From Streptomyces humicola (GTDB lineage Bacteria; Actinomycetota; Actinomycetes; Streptomycetales; Streptomycetaceae), in the NCBI RefSeq assembly GCF_024436035.1, contig NZ_JANFNG010000008.1, positions 170,417-234,416 on the forward strand: a stretch of DNA of 64,000 bases. Reading direction: 5' to 3'. The position numbers were made by a program, and so were the translations under genes. The notes under the pieces were generated by a model. That model worked only from the letters and a program-made list of their open reading frames with translations, made no database searches and was not told the DNA's origin. Of the stretch, positions 34,105 through 44,967 are shown piece after piece; position 1 is the stretch's first letter; each line of letters starts with the position of its first letter.

Positions 34105-35637
34105 GTGACTGCACTGACTTTCAGCACTTCCTCCGCCGCGTCGTTGCGCGCGGACGCCGTCGTCGTGGGCGTGACCAAGGGTGCCAAGGGCCCGGTCGTG
34201 GCCCCCGGCGGGGAGGCGGTGGACAAGGCGTTTGACAACAAGCTGGCGGCCACCCTGGAGACCCTCGGCGCCACGGGCGGTGAGGGCGAGGTGACCAAGC
34301 TCCCGGCGCCTGCCGGTGTCAAGGCGCCGGTGGTGCTGGCGGTCGGTCTCGGCGAGGCTCCCGCCGACGGTCAGGCATGCTCGGCGGAGGTGCTGCGCCG
34401 CGCCGCCGGGGTCGCGGCCCGCACTCTCGCAGGGTCGAAGAAGGCCGCGTTCGCGCTCCCGGCCGAGGACGCGGCGTGCGCCGAGGCGATCGCGGAGGGC
34501 GCGCTGCTCGGCGCGTACGCCTTCACCGCTTACCGCAAGGTGAACGGCAACGGCAAGAGCGAAAACGGTGTCAAGGAGCCGCTCGCCGAGGTCGCGGTGA
34601 TCGGCGCCAAGCCGCGCGACAAGGCGTACAAGGCCGCCGCTGAGCGGGCCGCCGCCGTGGCCGAGGAGGTCAACCGGGCCCGTGACCTGATCAACACCCC
34701 GTCGAACGACCTGTTCCCGAAGTCGTTCGCCACGACCGTCCAGGAAGCGGCCAAGGAACACGGCCTGAAGGTCGAGGTGCTGGACGAGAAGGCGCTGGCC
34801 AAGGGTGGTTACGGCGGCATCCTCGGCGTCGGCCAGGGCTCGGCGAACCCGCCGCGGCTGGTGAAGGTCGCGTACACGGGCGGCGGCAGGGGCGCCAAGC
34901 ACCTCGCCTTCGTCGGCAAGGGCATCACGTACGACTCGGGCGGCATCTCGCTCAAGCCGGCCGGGCACAACGAGACGATGAAGTGCGACATGAGCGGCGC
35001 CGCCGCGGTCTTCGCCGCCGTCGTGGCCGCCGCCAAGCTGGGGCTCGCGGTCAACGTGACCGGATGGCTCGCGCTCGCCGAGAACATGCCGTCGGGCACC
35101 GCCATCCGCCCCGGCGACGTGCTGACCATGTACTCGGGCAAGACCGTCGAGGTGCTCAACACCGACGCCGAGGGCCGTCTGGTGCTTGCCGACGCGATCA
35201 CCCGCGCCTGCGAGGAGCAGCCGGACGCGCTCATCGACGTGGCGACGCTGACCGGCGCGATGGTACTGGCGCTCGGCCACCGCACCTTCGGCATCATGGC
35301 GAACGACGACGACTTCCGCGGTGTGGTGCATGCCACCGCAGAGGAGGCCGGCGAGGCGTCCTGGCCGATGCCGCTCCCGACCGATCTGCGCAAGGGCATG
35401 GAGTCGCCGGTCGCCGACATCGCCAACATGGGTGAGCGGATGGGCGGCGGCCTGGTGGCGGGCCTCTTCCTGAAGGAGTTCGTCGGCGACGGCGTCACCT
35501 GGGCCCACCTGGACATCGCCGGTCCCGCGTTCAACGAGGCCGCCCCGTTCGGCTACACCCCCAAGGGCGGTACCGGTACGGCGGTGCGCACACTGGTGCG
35601 TCTCGCCGAGAAGGCGGCGGCGGGCGAGATCCTCTGA
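34105..35637 (+). CDS. pepA: Leucyl aminopeptidase
   Basis: The enzyme is a cytosolic M17 metallopeptidase that removes N-terminal residues. The 510-residue protein starts at GTG (VTALTFSTSSAA). Metal and active residues are K272 and D277 (VGKGITYDSGG), K284, D295, D354, E356 and R358 (NTDAEGRLVLADA). A GAGGAA lies eight bases upstream. A single gene, it ends at the intrinsic terminator of 35681-35711. Confidence 0.97.
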   Translation: MTALTFSTSSAASLRADAVVVGVTKGAKGPVVAPGGEAVDKAFDNKLAATLETLGATGGEGEVTKLPAPAGVKAPVVLAVGLGEAPADGQACSAEVLRRAAGVAARTLAGSKKAAFALPAEDAACAEAIAEGALLGAYAFTAYRKVNGNGKSENGVKEPLAEVAVIGAKPRDKAYKAAAERAAAVAEEVNRARDLINTPSNDLFPKSFATTVQEAAKEHGLKVEVLDEKALAKGGYGGILGVGQGSANPPRLVKVAYTGGGRGAKHLAFVGKGITYDSGGISLKPAGHNETMKCDMSGAAAVFAAVVAAAKLGLAVNVTGWLALAENMPSGTAIRPGDVLTMYSGKTVEVLNTDAEGRLVLADAITRACEEQPDALIDVATLTGAMVLALGHRTFGIMANDDDFRGVVHATAEEAGEASWPMPLPTDLRKGMESPVADIANMGERMGGGLVAGLFLKEFVGDGVTWAHLDIAGPAFNEAAPFGYTPKGGTGTAVRTLVRLAEKAAAGEIL

Positions 35638-35680
35638 CGTACGGCTGACGCGTACGGCTGAGAGGTACGGCTCACACTTG

Positions 35681-35711
35681 CGCGGCCCCGGGTATGGATC
35701 CCGGGGCCGCG
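35681..35711 (+). terminator. Intrinsic terminator after pepA
   Basis: CGCGGCCCCGGG (35681-35692) and its complement (35700-35711) form a 12-bp stem with a seven-base loop, followed by TTTGTT. This is one of the few hairpins in the window with a T-rich tail. Just before it, GTACGGCT occurs three times (35639-35671). Confidence 0.8.
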
Positions 35712-35935
35712 TTTGTTCGCCCTGAGCGAGATCGCACATCGTTACCATCGGGTAATGCGTGTCCAGGGCATCTATGGCGTCCCACACCCCGGCCCCGCGT
35801 CCCGGCAGCCGTGAACAAGTGCGAAGATGTTGTCTCGGCACGACAGGGCCTTCTTCTAAAACAAGCGGCCGAACATAAAGCCGCCCGGTCAGTACGGTGA
35901 CCGGCTCCGGCGCACCCATGCATGGAGGACGTGAC

Positions 35936-37324
35936 GTGGCGAACGACGCCAGCACCGTTTTCGACCTAGTGATCCTCGGTGGCGGCAGTGGCGGCTACGC
36001 CGCTGCGCTGCGCGCGGCTCAGCTGGGCCTGGACGTCGCCCTGATCGAGAAGGACAAGCTCGGCGGCACCTGTCTGCACCGTGGCTGCATCCCCACGAAG
36101 GCTCTGCTGCACGCCGGTGAACTAGCGGACCAGGCGCGCGAGGGCGCCGAGTTCGGCGTCAAGTCCACCTTCGAGGGCATCGACATCGCCGGCGTCCACA
36201 AGTACAAGGACGGGGTGATCTCCGGCCTGTACAAGGGTCTGCAGGGCCTGGTGGCGAGCCGCAAGGTCACCTACGTCACCGGCGAGGGCCGGCTCTCCTC
36301 CCCCACCTCGGTCGACGTCAACGGTGAGCGTTACACCGGCCGCCACGTGCTGCTCGCCACCGGCTCCGTGCCGAAGTCCCTGCCGGGCCTGACGATCGAC
36401 GGCGACCGGATCATCTCCTCCGACCACGCCCTCGTGCTCGACCGCGTGCCGAAGTCCGCGATCGTGCTGGGCGGCGGCGTCATCGGCGTCGAGTTCGCCT
36501 CCGCGTGGAAGTCGTTCGGCGTCGACGTCACGATCGTCGAGGCGCTCCCGCACCTGGTCCCCGTCGAGGACGAGAACAGCTCCAAGCTGCTGGAGCGCGC
36601 CTTCCGCAAGCGCGGCATCAACTTCTCCCTCGGCTCGCGCTTCTCCGGCGTGGAGTACACCGCCGACGGCGTGAAGGTCTCCCTGGAGAACGGCAAGACC
36701 TTCGAGGCCGAGGTGCTGCTCGTCGCCGTCGGCCGCGGCCCGGTCTCGCAGGGCCTGGGCTACGAGGAGGCCGGGGTCGCTATGGACCGCGGCTACGTCC
36801 TCGTCGACGAGTACATGCAGACCAACGTGCCGACCATCTCGGCCGTCGGCGACCTGGTCCCGACGCTCCAGCTCGCGCACGTCGGCTTCGCCGAGGGCAT
36901 CCTGGTGGCGGAGCGACTGGCCGGCCTCAAGCCCGTGCCGATCGACTACGACGGCGTTCCCCGCGTCACGTACTGCCACCCGGAGGTCGCCTCCGTGGGC
37001 ATCACCGAGGCGAAGGCCAAGGAGCTGTACGGTGCGGACAAGGTCGTCACCCTGAAGTACAACCTCGCGGGCAACGGCAAGAGCAAGATCCTCAAGACCG
37101 CGGGCGAGATCAAGCTCGTCCAGGTCCGGGACGGAGCCGTCGTCGGAGTCCACATGGTCGGTGACCGGATGGGTGAGCAGGTCGGCGAGGCCCAGCTGAT
37201 CTACAACTGGGAGGCTCTGCCCGCCGAGGTCGCGCAGCTGATCCACGCGCACCCGACGCAGAACGAGGCGCTCGGCGAGGCCCACCTGGCCCTGGCCGGC
37301 AAGCCGCTGCACTCCCACGACTGA
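35936..37324 (+). CDS. lpdA: Dihydrolipoyl dehydrogenase
   Basis: E3 reoxidises dihydrolipoamide in the 2-oxoglutarate, pyruvate and related complexes. The GTG start gives 462 residues with GGAGGAC just upstream. It has the FAD site LVILGGGSGGYAAALRAAQ (11-29), redox pair C46/C51 (GGTCLHRGCIPTKA), the NAD site VLGGGVIGVEFAS and the C-terminal HPTQNEALGEA with catalytic His and Glu. It is 51 bases upstream of sucB and probably in one operon with it. Confidence 0.97.
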   Translation: MANDASTVFDLVILGGGSGGYAAALRAAQLGLDVALIEKDKLGGTCLHRGCIPTKALLHAGELADQAREGAEFGVKSTFEGIDIAGVHKYKDGVISGLYKGLQGLVASRKVTYVTGEGRLSSPTSVDVNGERYTGRHVLLATGSVPKSLPGLTIDGDRIISSDHALVLDRVPKSAIVLGGGVIGVEFASAWKSFGVDVTIVEALPHLVPVEDENSSKLLERAFRKRGINFSLGSRFSGVEYTADGVKVSLENGKTFEAEVLLVAVGRGPVSQGLGYEEAGVAMDRGYVLVDEYMQTNVPTISAVGDLVPTLQLAHVGFAEGILVAERLAGLKPVPIDYDGVPRVTYCHPEVASVGITEAKAKELYGADKVVTLKYNLAGNGKSKILKTAGEIKLVQVRDGAVVGVHMVGDRMGEQVGEAQLIYNWEALPAEVAQLIHAHPTQNEALGEAHLALAGKPLHSHD

Positions 37325-37375
37325 CCCTCACGACACGCAGCACATCCGCACAGATCGATAGGAGCAACCGAAACC

Positions 37376-39163
37376 ATGGCGGTTTCCGTAACCCTGCCGG
37401 CGCTCGGCGAGAGCGTGTCCGAGGGCACCGTCACCCGCTGGCTGAAGGCCGAGGGCGAGCGCGTCGAAGCCGACGAGCCGCTGCTCGAAGTGTCGACCGA
37501 CAAGGTCGACACCGAGATCCCGGCCCCCGCGTCGGGCGTGCTCGCCTCCATCAAGGTGGCCGAGGACGAGACGGTCGAGGTCGGCTCCGAGCTGGCCATC
37601 ATCGACGACGGCACGGGTGCTCCCGCTGCCGCCCCCGCGCCTGCGGCCGCCGCGGCCGAGGCGCCTGCCGCCCCGGCCCCGGCGGCCCCCGCCCCCGCAC
37701 CGCAGGCCGAGGCCCCGGCACCGGCCCCCGCGGCCGCTCCGGCCGCCCCGGCCGCCCCGGCCGGTGGCGCCGAGGGCACCCCGGTGCTGCTGCCCGCGCT
37801 CGGCGAGTCGGTCACCGAGGGCACCGTCACCCGCTGGCTGAAGCAGGTCGGCGAGGAGGTCGCGGCGGACGAGCCGCTGCTCGAGGTCTCCACCGACAAG
37901 GTCGACACCGAGATCCCGGCCCCCGCGTCGGGCACCCTGCTCGAGATCCTCATCGGCGAGGACGAGACCGCTGAGGTCGGCGCGAAGCTGGCCGTCATCG
38001 GTGCGCCGGGCGCGGCCCCTGCCGCCGCTCCGGCTCCGGCCCCGGCGGCCCCCGCCCCTGCGCCGCAGGCCCAGGCCCCGGCACCCACCCCGGCCCCGGT
38101 CCAGGCGGCACCGGCACCGGCACCGGCTCCCGCTCCTCCCGTGGCCCCGACTCCGGCCCCGGCCGCGCCGGCCGCGCCGGCCGCACCGGCTGCTCCTGCC
38201 CCCGCCGCGCCGGTCGCCCCGGCGCCGGCTCCCGCCGGTGAGGCCGCGGGCGCCTACGTGACCCCCCTGGTCCGTAAGCTCGCCGCCGAAAGCGGCGTGG
38301 ACCTGGCCGCAGTGAAGGGCACCGGCGTCGGCGGTCGCATCCGCAAGCAGGACGTCCTTGCCGCCGCCGAGGCGGCCAAGGCCGCACAGGCTCCGGCCGC
38401 CGCCGCTGCTCCGGCCGGCAAGGCCGCCGCGGTGACGCCGTCGCCGCTGCGCGGCCAGACGGTCCCGATGACCCGGGTGCGCAAGGCGATCGCCAAGCAC
38501 ATGGTCGAGTCGCTGCGGGTCTCCGCGCAGCTGACGACGGTGGTCGAGGCCGACGTCACCAAGATCATGAAGCTGCGCGAGAAGGCGAAGGCCGGCTTCC
38601 AGCAGCGCGAGGGCGTCAAGCTCTCGCCGATGCCGTTCTTCGTCAAGGCCGCGGCCGAGGCGCTGAAGGTCCACCCGATCGTCAACGCCCGGGTCAACGA
38701 CGACGACACCATCACGTACCACGACGTCGAGAACATCGGCATCGCCGTGGACACCGAGAAGGGCCTGTTCGTCCCGGTCATCCACGGTGCGGGCGACCTC
38801 AACATCGCCGGTATCGCCAAGAAGACCGCCGACCTCGCGACCCGCACGCGTGAGGGCGGCCTCAAGCCGGACGAGCTGGCGGGCGGCACCTTCACCGTGA
38901 CCAACACCGGTTCGCGCGGTGCCCTGTTCGACACCCCGATCCTCAACCAGCCGCAGGTCGCCATGCTGGGCATCGGCGCGACGGTCAAGCGGCCGGTCGT
39001 CATCGAGACCGACGAGGGCACGGCCATCGGGATCCGCGACATGGTCTACCTGGCCCTGTCGTACGACCACCGCATCGTCGACGGCGCCGACGCGGCGCGC
39101 TTCCTCGCCACCGTCAAGGCGCGCCTGGAGGCTGGTGAGTTCGAGGGCGACCTCGGGATCTGA
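37376..39163 (+). CDS. sucB: Dihydrolipoamide acyltransferase (E2) with two lipoyl domains
   Basis: The 595-residue E2 component forms the core of the 2-oxoglutarate or pyruvate dehydrogenase complex. Two lipoyl domains (about 3-78 and 136-211) have lipoylation lysines K43 and K175 in the repeated [10 protein letters not shown]. They are separated by Ala/Pro-rich flexible linkers. An E3-binding domain follows (about 292-330, [17 protein letters not shown]), and the catalytic domain (about 362-595) carries [15 protein letters not shown] with the active His. The actinobacterial E2 can serve both complexes. LipA and LipB encoded at 44-46 kb make its cofactor. Confidence 0.94.
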   Translation: MAVSVTLPALGESVSEGTVTRWLKAEGERVEADEPLLEVSTDKVDTEIPAPASGVLASIKVAEDETVEVGSELAIIDDGTGAPAAAPAPAAAAAEAPAAPAPAAPAPAPQAEAPAPAPAAAPAAPAAPAGGAEGTPVLLPALGESVTEGTVTRWLKQVGEEVAADEPLLEVSTDKVDTEIPAPASGTLLEILIGEDETAEVGAKLAVIGAPGAAPAAAPAPAPAAPAPAPQAQAPAPTPAPVQAAPAPAPAPAPPVAPTPAPAAPAAPAAPAAPAPAAPVAPAPAPAGEAAGAYVTPLVRKLAAESGVDLAAVKGTGVGGRIRKQDVLAAAEAAKAAQAPAAAAAPAGKAAAVTPSPLRGQTVPMTRVRKAIAKHMVESLRVSAQLTTVVEADVTKIMKLREKAKAGFQQREGVKLSPMPFFVKAAAEALKVHPIVNARVNDDDTITYHDVENIGIAVDTEKGLFVPVIHGAGDLNIAGIAKKTADLATRTREGGLKPDELAGGTFTVTNTGSRGALFDTPILNQPQVAMLGIGATVKRPVVIETDEGTAIGIRDMVYLALSYDHRIVDGADAARFLATVKARLEAGEFEGDLGI

Positions 39164-39188
39164 GCGGACGCCTGCGCACGCCTGCGCG

Positions 39189-39217
39189 GCCCCCGTACGC
39201 ATGACGCGTACGGGGGC
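39189..39217 (+). terminator. sucB terminator hairpin
   Basis: GCCCCCGTACGC (39189-39200) and GCGTACGGGGGC (39206-39217) form a perfect 12-bp stem with a five-base loop, 25 bases after the sucB stop, followed by TGTT. Confidence 0.75.
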
Positions 39218-39316
39218 TGTTCCGTATGCCCACTGCTGTCCGTTGCGTAACGACACGGCCGCATCCGAGGCACTCCGCGTGCACGGCGGCGCCGCGGCCG
39301 GGATGCTGTAGCCGTG

Positions 39317-39832
39317 ATGGACGAGACGGAGTTCTGGGAGATCATCGACACGGCGCGCGAGACGGCCGACGGTGACCCCTACGAGCAGGCCGATCTGGTG
39401 GTCGAGAAGCTGGCGCAGCTCGACCCGGACGCCGTGCTGGACTTCGCCCGGCACTTCGAGACCCGGATGAACCGGGCCTACCGCTGGGACCTGTGGGGCG
39501 CGGCCGACATCCTGCTCGGTGGTGTGGACGAGGACGCCTTCGACTCCTTCCGCTGCTGGCTCATCAGCCGCGGCCGGCACGCCTACGAGGGCGCGCTGCA
39601 CCAGCCCGACGACCTCGCGTCGCTGGTCAAGGGGTTCGACGAGGACGTGGACGGGGACGCCGAGGACCTGGGCTACGCGGCCGACGAGGCGTACGAGCAG
39701 CTGACCGGCGTCCGCCTGCCCGATCTGGGCCTGCGCCGACCCGCCGAACCCGCAGGTGCGCGCCTCGATCTCGACAACGACGCGGCGATGGCCGATCGGC
39801 TGCCCACGCTCTGGCAGCGTTACGGCAGGTGA
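39317..39832 (+). CDS. DUF4240 family protein
   Basis: The 171-residue acidic protein shows the family core MDETEFWEIIDTARE, with WDLWGAADILLGG and FRCWLISRGRHAYE. The function is unknown; the mostly helical, acidic sequence suggests a protein-binding role. An alternative GTG at 39314 adds one Met. It lies 89 bases upstream of the epimerase gene. Confidence 0.86.
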   Translation: MDETEFWEIIDTARETADGDPYEQADLVVEKLAQLDPDAVLDFARHFETRMNRAYRWDLWGAADILLGGVDEDAFDSFRCWLISRGRHAYEGALHQPDDLASLVKGFDEDVDGDAEDLGYAADEAYEQLTGVRLPDLGLRRPAEPAGARLDLDNDAAMADRLPTLWQRYGR

Positions 39833-39920
39833 CGCAGGACGAGCCCCAAAACGAGCCCCGCAACGAGACGCAGAACGAGCAGAACAGGCGCACGCGCGGG
39901 CACTGGGCCAGGATGGCCCC

Positions 39921-40820
39921 ATGCATATCGCGGTGACCGGCTCCTCCGGCCTGATCGGTTCTGCACTCGTGCGCTCGCTGCGCGGCGACTCGCACGAGGT
40001 GGTGCGTCTCGTCCGGCGAGTGCCGGACGCGCCGGACGAGGCCGAGTGGGACCCGAAGCGTTCCTATGTGGACACCGCCGCAATCGAGGGCTGCGACGCG
40101 GTCGTGCACCTTGCGGGTGCCGGGGTCGGCGACCGCCGATGGACCGCCCGCTACAAGCAGGAGATCCGCGAGAGCCGGGTGCTCGGCACGACGACGATCG
40201 CCGAGGCGCTGGCCGGTCTCGACAGGCCGCCACGGGTCTTCGTCAGCGGATCGGCCGTCGGCTACTACGGAGACACCGGCGACCGTGTCGTCGACGAGTC
40301 CGCGCCGCCCGGCGCGGGCTTTCTCGCCCGGGTCTGCCAGGACTGGGAAGGGGCGACGGCGGCGGCGCGCGATGCGGGGGTGCGCACCGTCATGGCCCGG
40401 ACGGGCCTTGTCGTCGCCTCCGGCGGCGGGGCATGGGGGAGGCTCTTCCCGCTCTTCAAGGCAGGTCTCGGCGGACGTCTCGGCAGCGGGCGCCAGTACT
40501 GGAGCTTCATCGCACTGCACGACCACATCGCCGCGCTACGGCATCTGATCGACACCGAGGGGCTGTCGGGACCGGTGAATCTGACCGCGCCGGAGCCGGT
40601 CACCAACGCCGAGGCCACGGCCGCGATGGGCAGGGTGCTGCACCGTCCGACGGTGGCCACCGTCCCCGCACCCGTGCTGCGGATCGCGCTCGGCGACTTC
40701 GCGCAGGAGATCCTCACCGGCCAACGTGCCGTCCCCCGGCGGCTGTTGGACTCCGGATTCGCGTTCGCCTTCCCCCGGATCGACGACGCGATCCGGGCCG
40801 CTGCCGACGATCGGTCCTGA
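39921..40820 (+). CDS. TIGR01777-type NAD-dependent epimerase/sugar dehydratase-like protein
   Basis: The 299-residue protein of the short-chain dehydrogenase-like superfamily starts MHIAVTGSSGLIGSALV, with the GxxGxxG nucleotide-binding loop. It has AVGYYGDTGDR, RTGLVVASGGGAW and YWSFIALHDH, matching the family (YfcH/SDR39U1) whose substrate is unknown. It appears intact. It follows the DUF4240 gene and may share its transcript. Confidence 0.9.
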   Translation: MHIAVTGSSGLIGSALVRSLRGDSHEVVRLVRRVPDAPDEAEWDPKRSYVDTAAIEGCDAVVHLAGAGVGDRRWTARYKQEIRESRVLGTTTIAEALAGLDRPPRVFVSGSAVGYYGDTGDRVVDESAPPGAGFLARVCQDWEGATAAARDAGVRTVMARTGLVVASGGGAWGRLFPLFKAGLGGRLGSGRQYWSFIALHDHIAALRHLIDTEGLSGPVNLTAPEPVTNAEATAAMGRVLHRPTVATVPAPVLRIALGDFAQEILTGQRAVPRRLLDSGFAFAFPRIDDAIRAAADDRS

Positions 40821-40901
40821 TCCGGTATCAGTTCGCACGGATGCGGGCATGACCTCTCCAGCGAGCGGGGAGCCGTACCGAGCTCTGGGAGGGGCAGCGC
40901 C

Positions 40902-42161
40902 GTGCCGTTTCACGCACCTCATTCGGACACCGATGTCATCGTCGTCGGAGCAGGCCTGGCGGGCCTGAGCACCGCACATCATCTGGTCAACGCGGGGGTG
41001 ACGGTCACCGTTCTCGAAGCAGCTCCACGGGTCGGCGGACGGATGTCGACGGAGAGCGTCGACGGGTTCCGGCTCGACCGCGGCAGCCAGCTGCTCGGCA
41101 CCGCCTACCCCGAGCTGCGCCGCACCCCCGGACTCAAGGGGCTCAGACTGCTGCCGCTGACACCGGTCACCGCACCGGCCGCCCATCCGCGCGGCGCGCT
41201 CGGCGCCTTCCACAAGGCGCGGCTCGGCTCCGCGCTCGGCCGGTTCGCCGCGATCCCGCTGCCCCGCCTGCTGGCGCGTGCGGAGACCACGGCCGCGGAG
41301 GCCCTCGCCGCGCGCGGCTTTCCGCCGCGCATGGTCGACGGCTATCTGCGGCCGCTGCTCATCGCGCTCCTTCACGACGCGCAGCTGACCACCTCCAGCC
41401 GCTGCGCGGATCTCGTGCTGCGCGGCTTCGCCCGCGGGCGTCTGGCACTGCCCGCCGGGGGCTCGGGGGCCGTCCCCGAGCTGCTGGCCGCGGCGCTGCC
41501 GCCGGGGACCGTGCGGCTCGGGGCGCGTGCGATCTCGGTGTCGGCCAACGCCGTCACCACCGCCGACGGCGAGCGGATGCCCTGCCGCGCCGCGGTCGTG
41601 GCCACCGGCGCCCGTGATGCGGCGGCGCTGCTGCCGGGCCTGCGGGTGCCGTCGTTCCATCCGGTCACCGTGGTCCACCATGCGGCGGACGCGGCCGAGG
41701 CACCGCGGCTGCGCGAGCCGGCGCTGGTGCTCGGTTCGGACGGCCGCGGGCCCGTCGCGCACACGATGGTCGCCAGCGACGTCGACCGCTCGCGCGCGCC
41801 GGCCGGCCGGGTGCTGATCACCTCGACCGTCCTCGGCCCGGCCACGGCCGCCCCGCCCGAGCTGCTGGACCGCTCGGTGCGCGCGCACCTCGCCGAGCTG
41901 TACGGCACCCGCACCGACGGCTGGCAGCTGCTCGCCGTCCGCGACGACCCGCGGGCGGTCCCCGCGATGCCCGCCCCGCACGACCTGCGCCGCCCGGTGC
42001 GGGTGCTGTGCGGGCTGTATGTGTGCGGGGACCACCGGGACACCAGCACCGTGCAGGGCGCGCTGTTCTCCGGCCGTCGTGCCGCCCACCACGTGATGCG
42101 GGACTTCGGCATCCGCCCCGGCTACGGCGACACCGCCCGCGACCTCCCGGCGGCCGCCTGA
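40902..42161 (+). CDS. FAD-dependent amine oxidase/protoporphyrinogen oxidase-like protein
   Basis: The 419-residue protein starts at GTG and opens with the FAD-binding motif VIVVGAGLAGLSTAHHL, then LEAAPRVGGRMSTE and LDRGSQLL, as in amine oxidases and carotenoid-type dehydrogenases. A C-terminal VCGDHRDTSTVQGAL closes the FAD domain. The substrate is unknown. There are no heme-synthesis neighbours, so a protoporphyrinogen role is not supported by context. It stands 81 bases after the epimerase gene. Confidence 0.86.
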   Translation: MPFHAPHSDTDVIVVGAGLAGLSTAHHLVNAGVTVTVLEAAPRVGGRMSTESVDGFRLDRGSQLLGTAYPELRRTPGLKGLRLLPLTPVTAPAAHPRGALGAFHKARLGSALGRFAAIPLPRLLARAETTAAEALAARGFPPRMVDGYLRPLLIALLHDAQLTTSSRCADLVLRGFARGRLALPAGGSGAVPELLAAALPPGTVRLGARAISVSANAVTTADGERMPCRAAVVATGARDAAALLPGLRVPSFHPVTVVHHAADAAEAPRLREPALVLGSDGRGPVAHTMVASDVDRSRAPAGRVLITSTVLGPATAAPPELLDRSVRAHLAELYGTRTDGWQLLAVRDDPRAVPAMPAPHDLRRPVRVLCGLYVCGDHRDTSTVQGALFSGRRAAHHVMRDFGIRPGYGDTARDLPAAA

Positions 42162-42205
42162 CCCCCCTGACCCGTACACGTAGAGTCGTTGAGCCATACA
42201 GCGAT

Positions 42206-43747
42206 TCATGCAACCGTGACGCCCAGCGCCGCCGCGCGTTCGTGGAAGGCTCGGACGGTGGGGGCGTCGCGGTGCGCTTCGAGGCGGCGGGCGAGGTCGC
42301 GCACGTACTCCAGCGCCCGTAGCGAGCGCATCTCGGCCGCCTGCTGCATCGCCTCCGTACCGAGCGCGCACGCCTGTTCCACCTCGCCAAGGCCGAGGCG
42401 GGCGGTGGCGAGCACGACGCGGCAAAAGAGCCGACTGCGTGCGTAGGCCGGTCCTCGCAGCTGCAGCGAGCGCTCGGCGTGCTGTGCCGCCGTACGGTAT
42501 TCGCGCAGGTCACGATGGCAGTGGGCGAACTCGTCGGCGAGCTGGGCCTCGTCGAAGAAGCGCGCCCAGGACGGCGTCTCGTCGCCGGGGCGGCCGGCTT
42601 CGAGCGCCCGTTCCGAGCGGGCGAGCGCCGCCGCGCACGCCCGCGCCTCGCCGAGCACTCCGTGCCCGCGCGCCTCGGCGGCGTACAGCAGCGCCTGGAC
42701 GACGGGTGGCGCGCCCGTCCCGATGCCCTGCTGGGCAACGCGCGCCAGCTGCACCGCTTCGCGGCCGTGGCCGAGATAGACCGCTTGCCGGCTCATCGTG
42801 ACCAGTACATACCCGCCGTAGGCGCGGTCGCCCGCGGCCTGGGTCAGGCGCAGCGACTGGACGAAGTAGCGCTGGGCGAGCCCGTGCGCCCCGATGTCGT
42901 ACGAGGTCCAGCCCGCGAGCCGGGTCAGGTCGGCGGTGGCGGCGAAGAGCCGGCGGCCGAGGGTCTCCCCGTAGGCTCCGCGCAGCATCGGCTCGGCTTC
43001 GTGTTCGAGGTAGCGCACGAGCGCCTGGCGGGCGTGTCCGCCGCCGTAGGCGTGGTCGAGGGAGCGGAACAGCTCGCCGACCGAGCGCAGTGCGTGGACG
43101 TCCCCCATCGTCACCCGGCGGCCGGTCTCCCGCTCCCGGCCGCGGGGCGGCTGCGGGCGGCCCATGGCACCCGTACGCCCGCGGGTCTGCGGGGGCACCC
43201 GCGGCACGGACAGCGCCGGCCCGAGAGGTGGCATGCCCTTGACGCCGCCGGGCGGCAGCGCCTCCGGCCCGGACAGGGCCTCCGGCTCGGGGCCGTGGGC
43301 GACGCGCTCGTCGGGACGTCCGATCAGCCAGTCCCGGCTGGGGACGACGAGACCGGCCGGTGTGAAGGCGATTCTGCGCAGTTCGGCTTGACTGCCGGTG
43401 TCCTTGCGCCACAGTCCGGCGACGATGTCCACGGCCTCCTGGGGCGTCGCGGCGAATTCGAGTCCCGCGTAGACCGGGGCGCAGGCGTCGAGACCGAGGT
43501 CCTGCGCGGACAGACGGCGGCCGAGTCGCCGGGTGAACACTTCGGCTATCAGCGCGGGAGTGGTACCACGCGGCTGCTGGCCGCGCAGCCAGCGGGTTAC
43601 CGAGGTCTTGTCGTACCGGAGATCGAGGCCGTGCTCGATGCCGAGCTGGTCGACGCGGCGCGCGAGGCCCGCGTTGGAGAAGCCTGCCTCGGCGATGAGC
43701 GCGGCGAGTTGGCGGTTGGGCGTGCGCTGCGATGCTCGTTCCGTCAT
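42206..43747 (-). CDS. NsdA-type regulator (HTH plus tetratricopeptide-like repeats)
   Basis: The 513-residue protein has an N-terminal helix-turn-helix (about 11-70, with [19 protein letters not shown] and [10 protein letters not shown]) and a long helical C-terminal half with TPR-like repeats (about 230-510). This layout is like Streptomyces NsdA/NsdB developmental regulators, which repress differentiation and antibiotic genes. The middle (about 150-215) is Pro/Arg-rich and probably disordered. It is divergent from lipB; a role in controlling that gene is possible but unproven. Confidence 0.82.
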   Translation of the reverse strand: MTERASQRTPNRQLAALIAEAGFSNAGLARRVDQLGIEHGLDLRYDKTSVTRWLRGQQPRGTTPALIAEVFTRRLGRRLSAQDLGLDACAPVYAGLEFAATPQEAVDIVAGLWRKDTGSQAELRRIAFTPAGLVVPSRDWLIGRPDERVAHGPEPEALSGPEALPPGGVKGMPPLGPALSVPRVPPQTRGRTGAMGRPQPPRGRERETGRRVTMGDVHALRSVGELFRSLDHAYGGGHARQALVRYLEHEAEPMLRGAYGETLGRRLFAATADLTRLAGWTSYDIGAHGLAQRYFVQSLRLTQAAGDRAYGGYVLVTMSRQAVYLGHGREAVQLARVAQQGIGTGAPPVVQALLYAAEARGHGVLGEARACAAALARSERALEAGRPGDETPSWARFFDEAQLADEFAHCHRDLREYRTAAQHAERSLQLRGPAYARSRLFCRVVLATARLGLGEVEQACALGTEAMQQAAEMRSLRALEYVRDLARRLEAHRDAPTVRAFHERAAALGVTVA

Positions 43748-44005
43748 GTGCTGTGCGGTCCCCTCCTCGGGAGGGATGGCGACGTGATCGGGCCTGGAAC
43801 GGCGTGAATGTAACCGTCGCCAGCGTCCCGTTCGCCACACCTGCCCCGCGTTCGCCGGAATGGGTGAACTGCACCGGTGAGGCGCTACGGAATCCGTCCG
43901 TCCGCACTGGCCGTCGTGATAAAGGCAGCAGCCGCTTCACTCCCGTTCGAGCCGCCGCCGTACAGTGGCATACGGCGCCAAGAGCCAAAAACCTGAGGAG
44001 CCGAA

Positions 44006-44815
44006 ATGGGGTATCCCCAGCACCGCGAGGGGACGAGCGACCTGCGCTTTGTCCACCTCGGATTCGGGGAGGACGCAGTCGAGTACCAGCAGGCATGGCA
44101 GGAACAGCGCCGGGTGCACTCCGCCCGCTTCGCGGACGAGATCCCGGACACCTGCCTGCTGCTGGAGCACCCGCCCGTCTACACGGCCGGCCGCCGCACC
44201 GAGGTGAGCGAGCGCCCGCTCGACGGCACTCCGGTGGTGGACGTGGACCGCGGCGGCAAGATCACTTGGCACGGCCCCGGCCAGCTCGTCGGCTACCCGA
44301 TCCTGAAGCTTCCGCGCCCGGTGGACGTCGTGGCCCACGTGCGCCGCATCGAAGAGGCCCTGATCCGCGTCTGCGCCGAGCTGGGCCTTCAGACCACCCG
44401 CGTCGAGGGGCGCAGCGGAGTGTGGGTGCTGGGCGACCCTGTGGACCAGCGCCCGGCCGTCGGCGGCCTCACCCTCGACTTCGACCCTCGGCTGCACGAC
44501 GAGGAGTTCGACCCGCGGCTGAGCGGCCCGGAGTACGCCCCGTCCAACGCAGGCCAGCGCCGCGAGGACCGCAAGCTCGCCGCGATCGGCATCCGCGTCG
44601 CCAAGGGCGTGACGATGCACGGCTTCGCGCTCAACTGCAACCCCGACAACACGTGGTTCGACCGGATCGTGCCGTGCGGGATCCGAGACGCCGGGGTGAC
44701 CTCGCTCTCCGCCGAGCTGGGCCGCGAGGTGGCCGTGGGCGAGGTGCTCCCGCTCGTCGAGAAGCACCTGCGGGAGGTCATCGAGTCGTCCGAGCCGCTG
44801 CCGCGCGCGGTGTGA
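44006..44815 (+). CDS. lipB: Octanoyl-ACP:protein octanoyltransferase
   Basis: LipB moves octanoate from acyl carrier protein to lipoyl domains. The 269-residue protein has [17 protein letters not shown] (82-98), catalytic K200 ([12 protein letters not shown]) and C224 ([11 protein letters not shown]). A segment at about 150-190 ([18 protein letters not shown]) is an insertion relative to E. coli LipB and typical of actinobacteria. The ATG has a GAGGAG-like site upstream. It precedes lipA by 152 bases. Confidence 0.95.
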   Translation: MGYPQHREGTSDLRFVHLGFGEDAVEYQQAWQEQRRVHSARFADEIPDTCLLLEHPPVYTAGRRTEVSERPLDGTPVVDVDRGGKITWHGPGQLVGYPILKLPRPVDVVAHVRRIEEALIRVCAELGLQTTRVEGRSGVWVLGDPVDQRPAVGGLTLDFDPRLHDEEFDPRLSGPEYAPSNAGQRREDRKLAAIGIRVAKGVTMHGFALNCNPDNTWFDRIVPCGIRDAGVTSLSAELGREVAVGEVLPLVEKHLREVIESSEPLPRAV

Positions 44816-44967
44816 GCAGCGACAGCCGGGTGAGCAGTTCGGGGCGCCCCACAGGGAATGCACCCGCGACTGCAGGGGTTGGCACAACGCAGAGCGTGCA
44901 AATCCACGGGCGTACCCTGGGATGCGCCGAAGAAATGAATGCCGTGCCAGACGAAACGGAGCCGGAC

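Noticed and set aside
37328..39922. 864-codon minus-strand frame opposite sucB
   Set aside because: Arises from the Ala/Pro-rich repeats of sucB read backward; no starts or motifs of its own.
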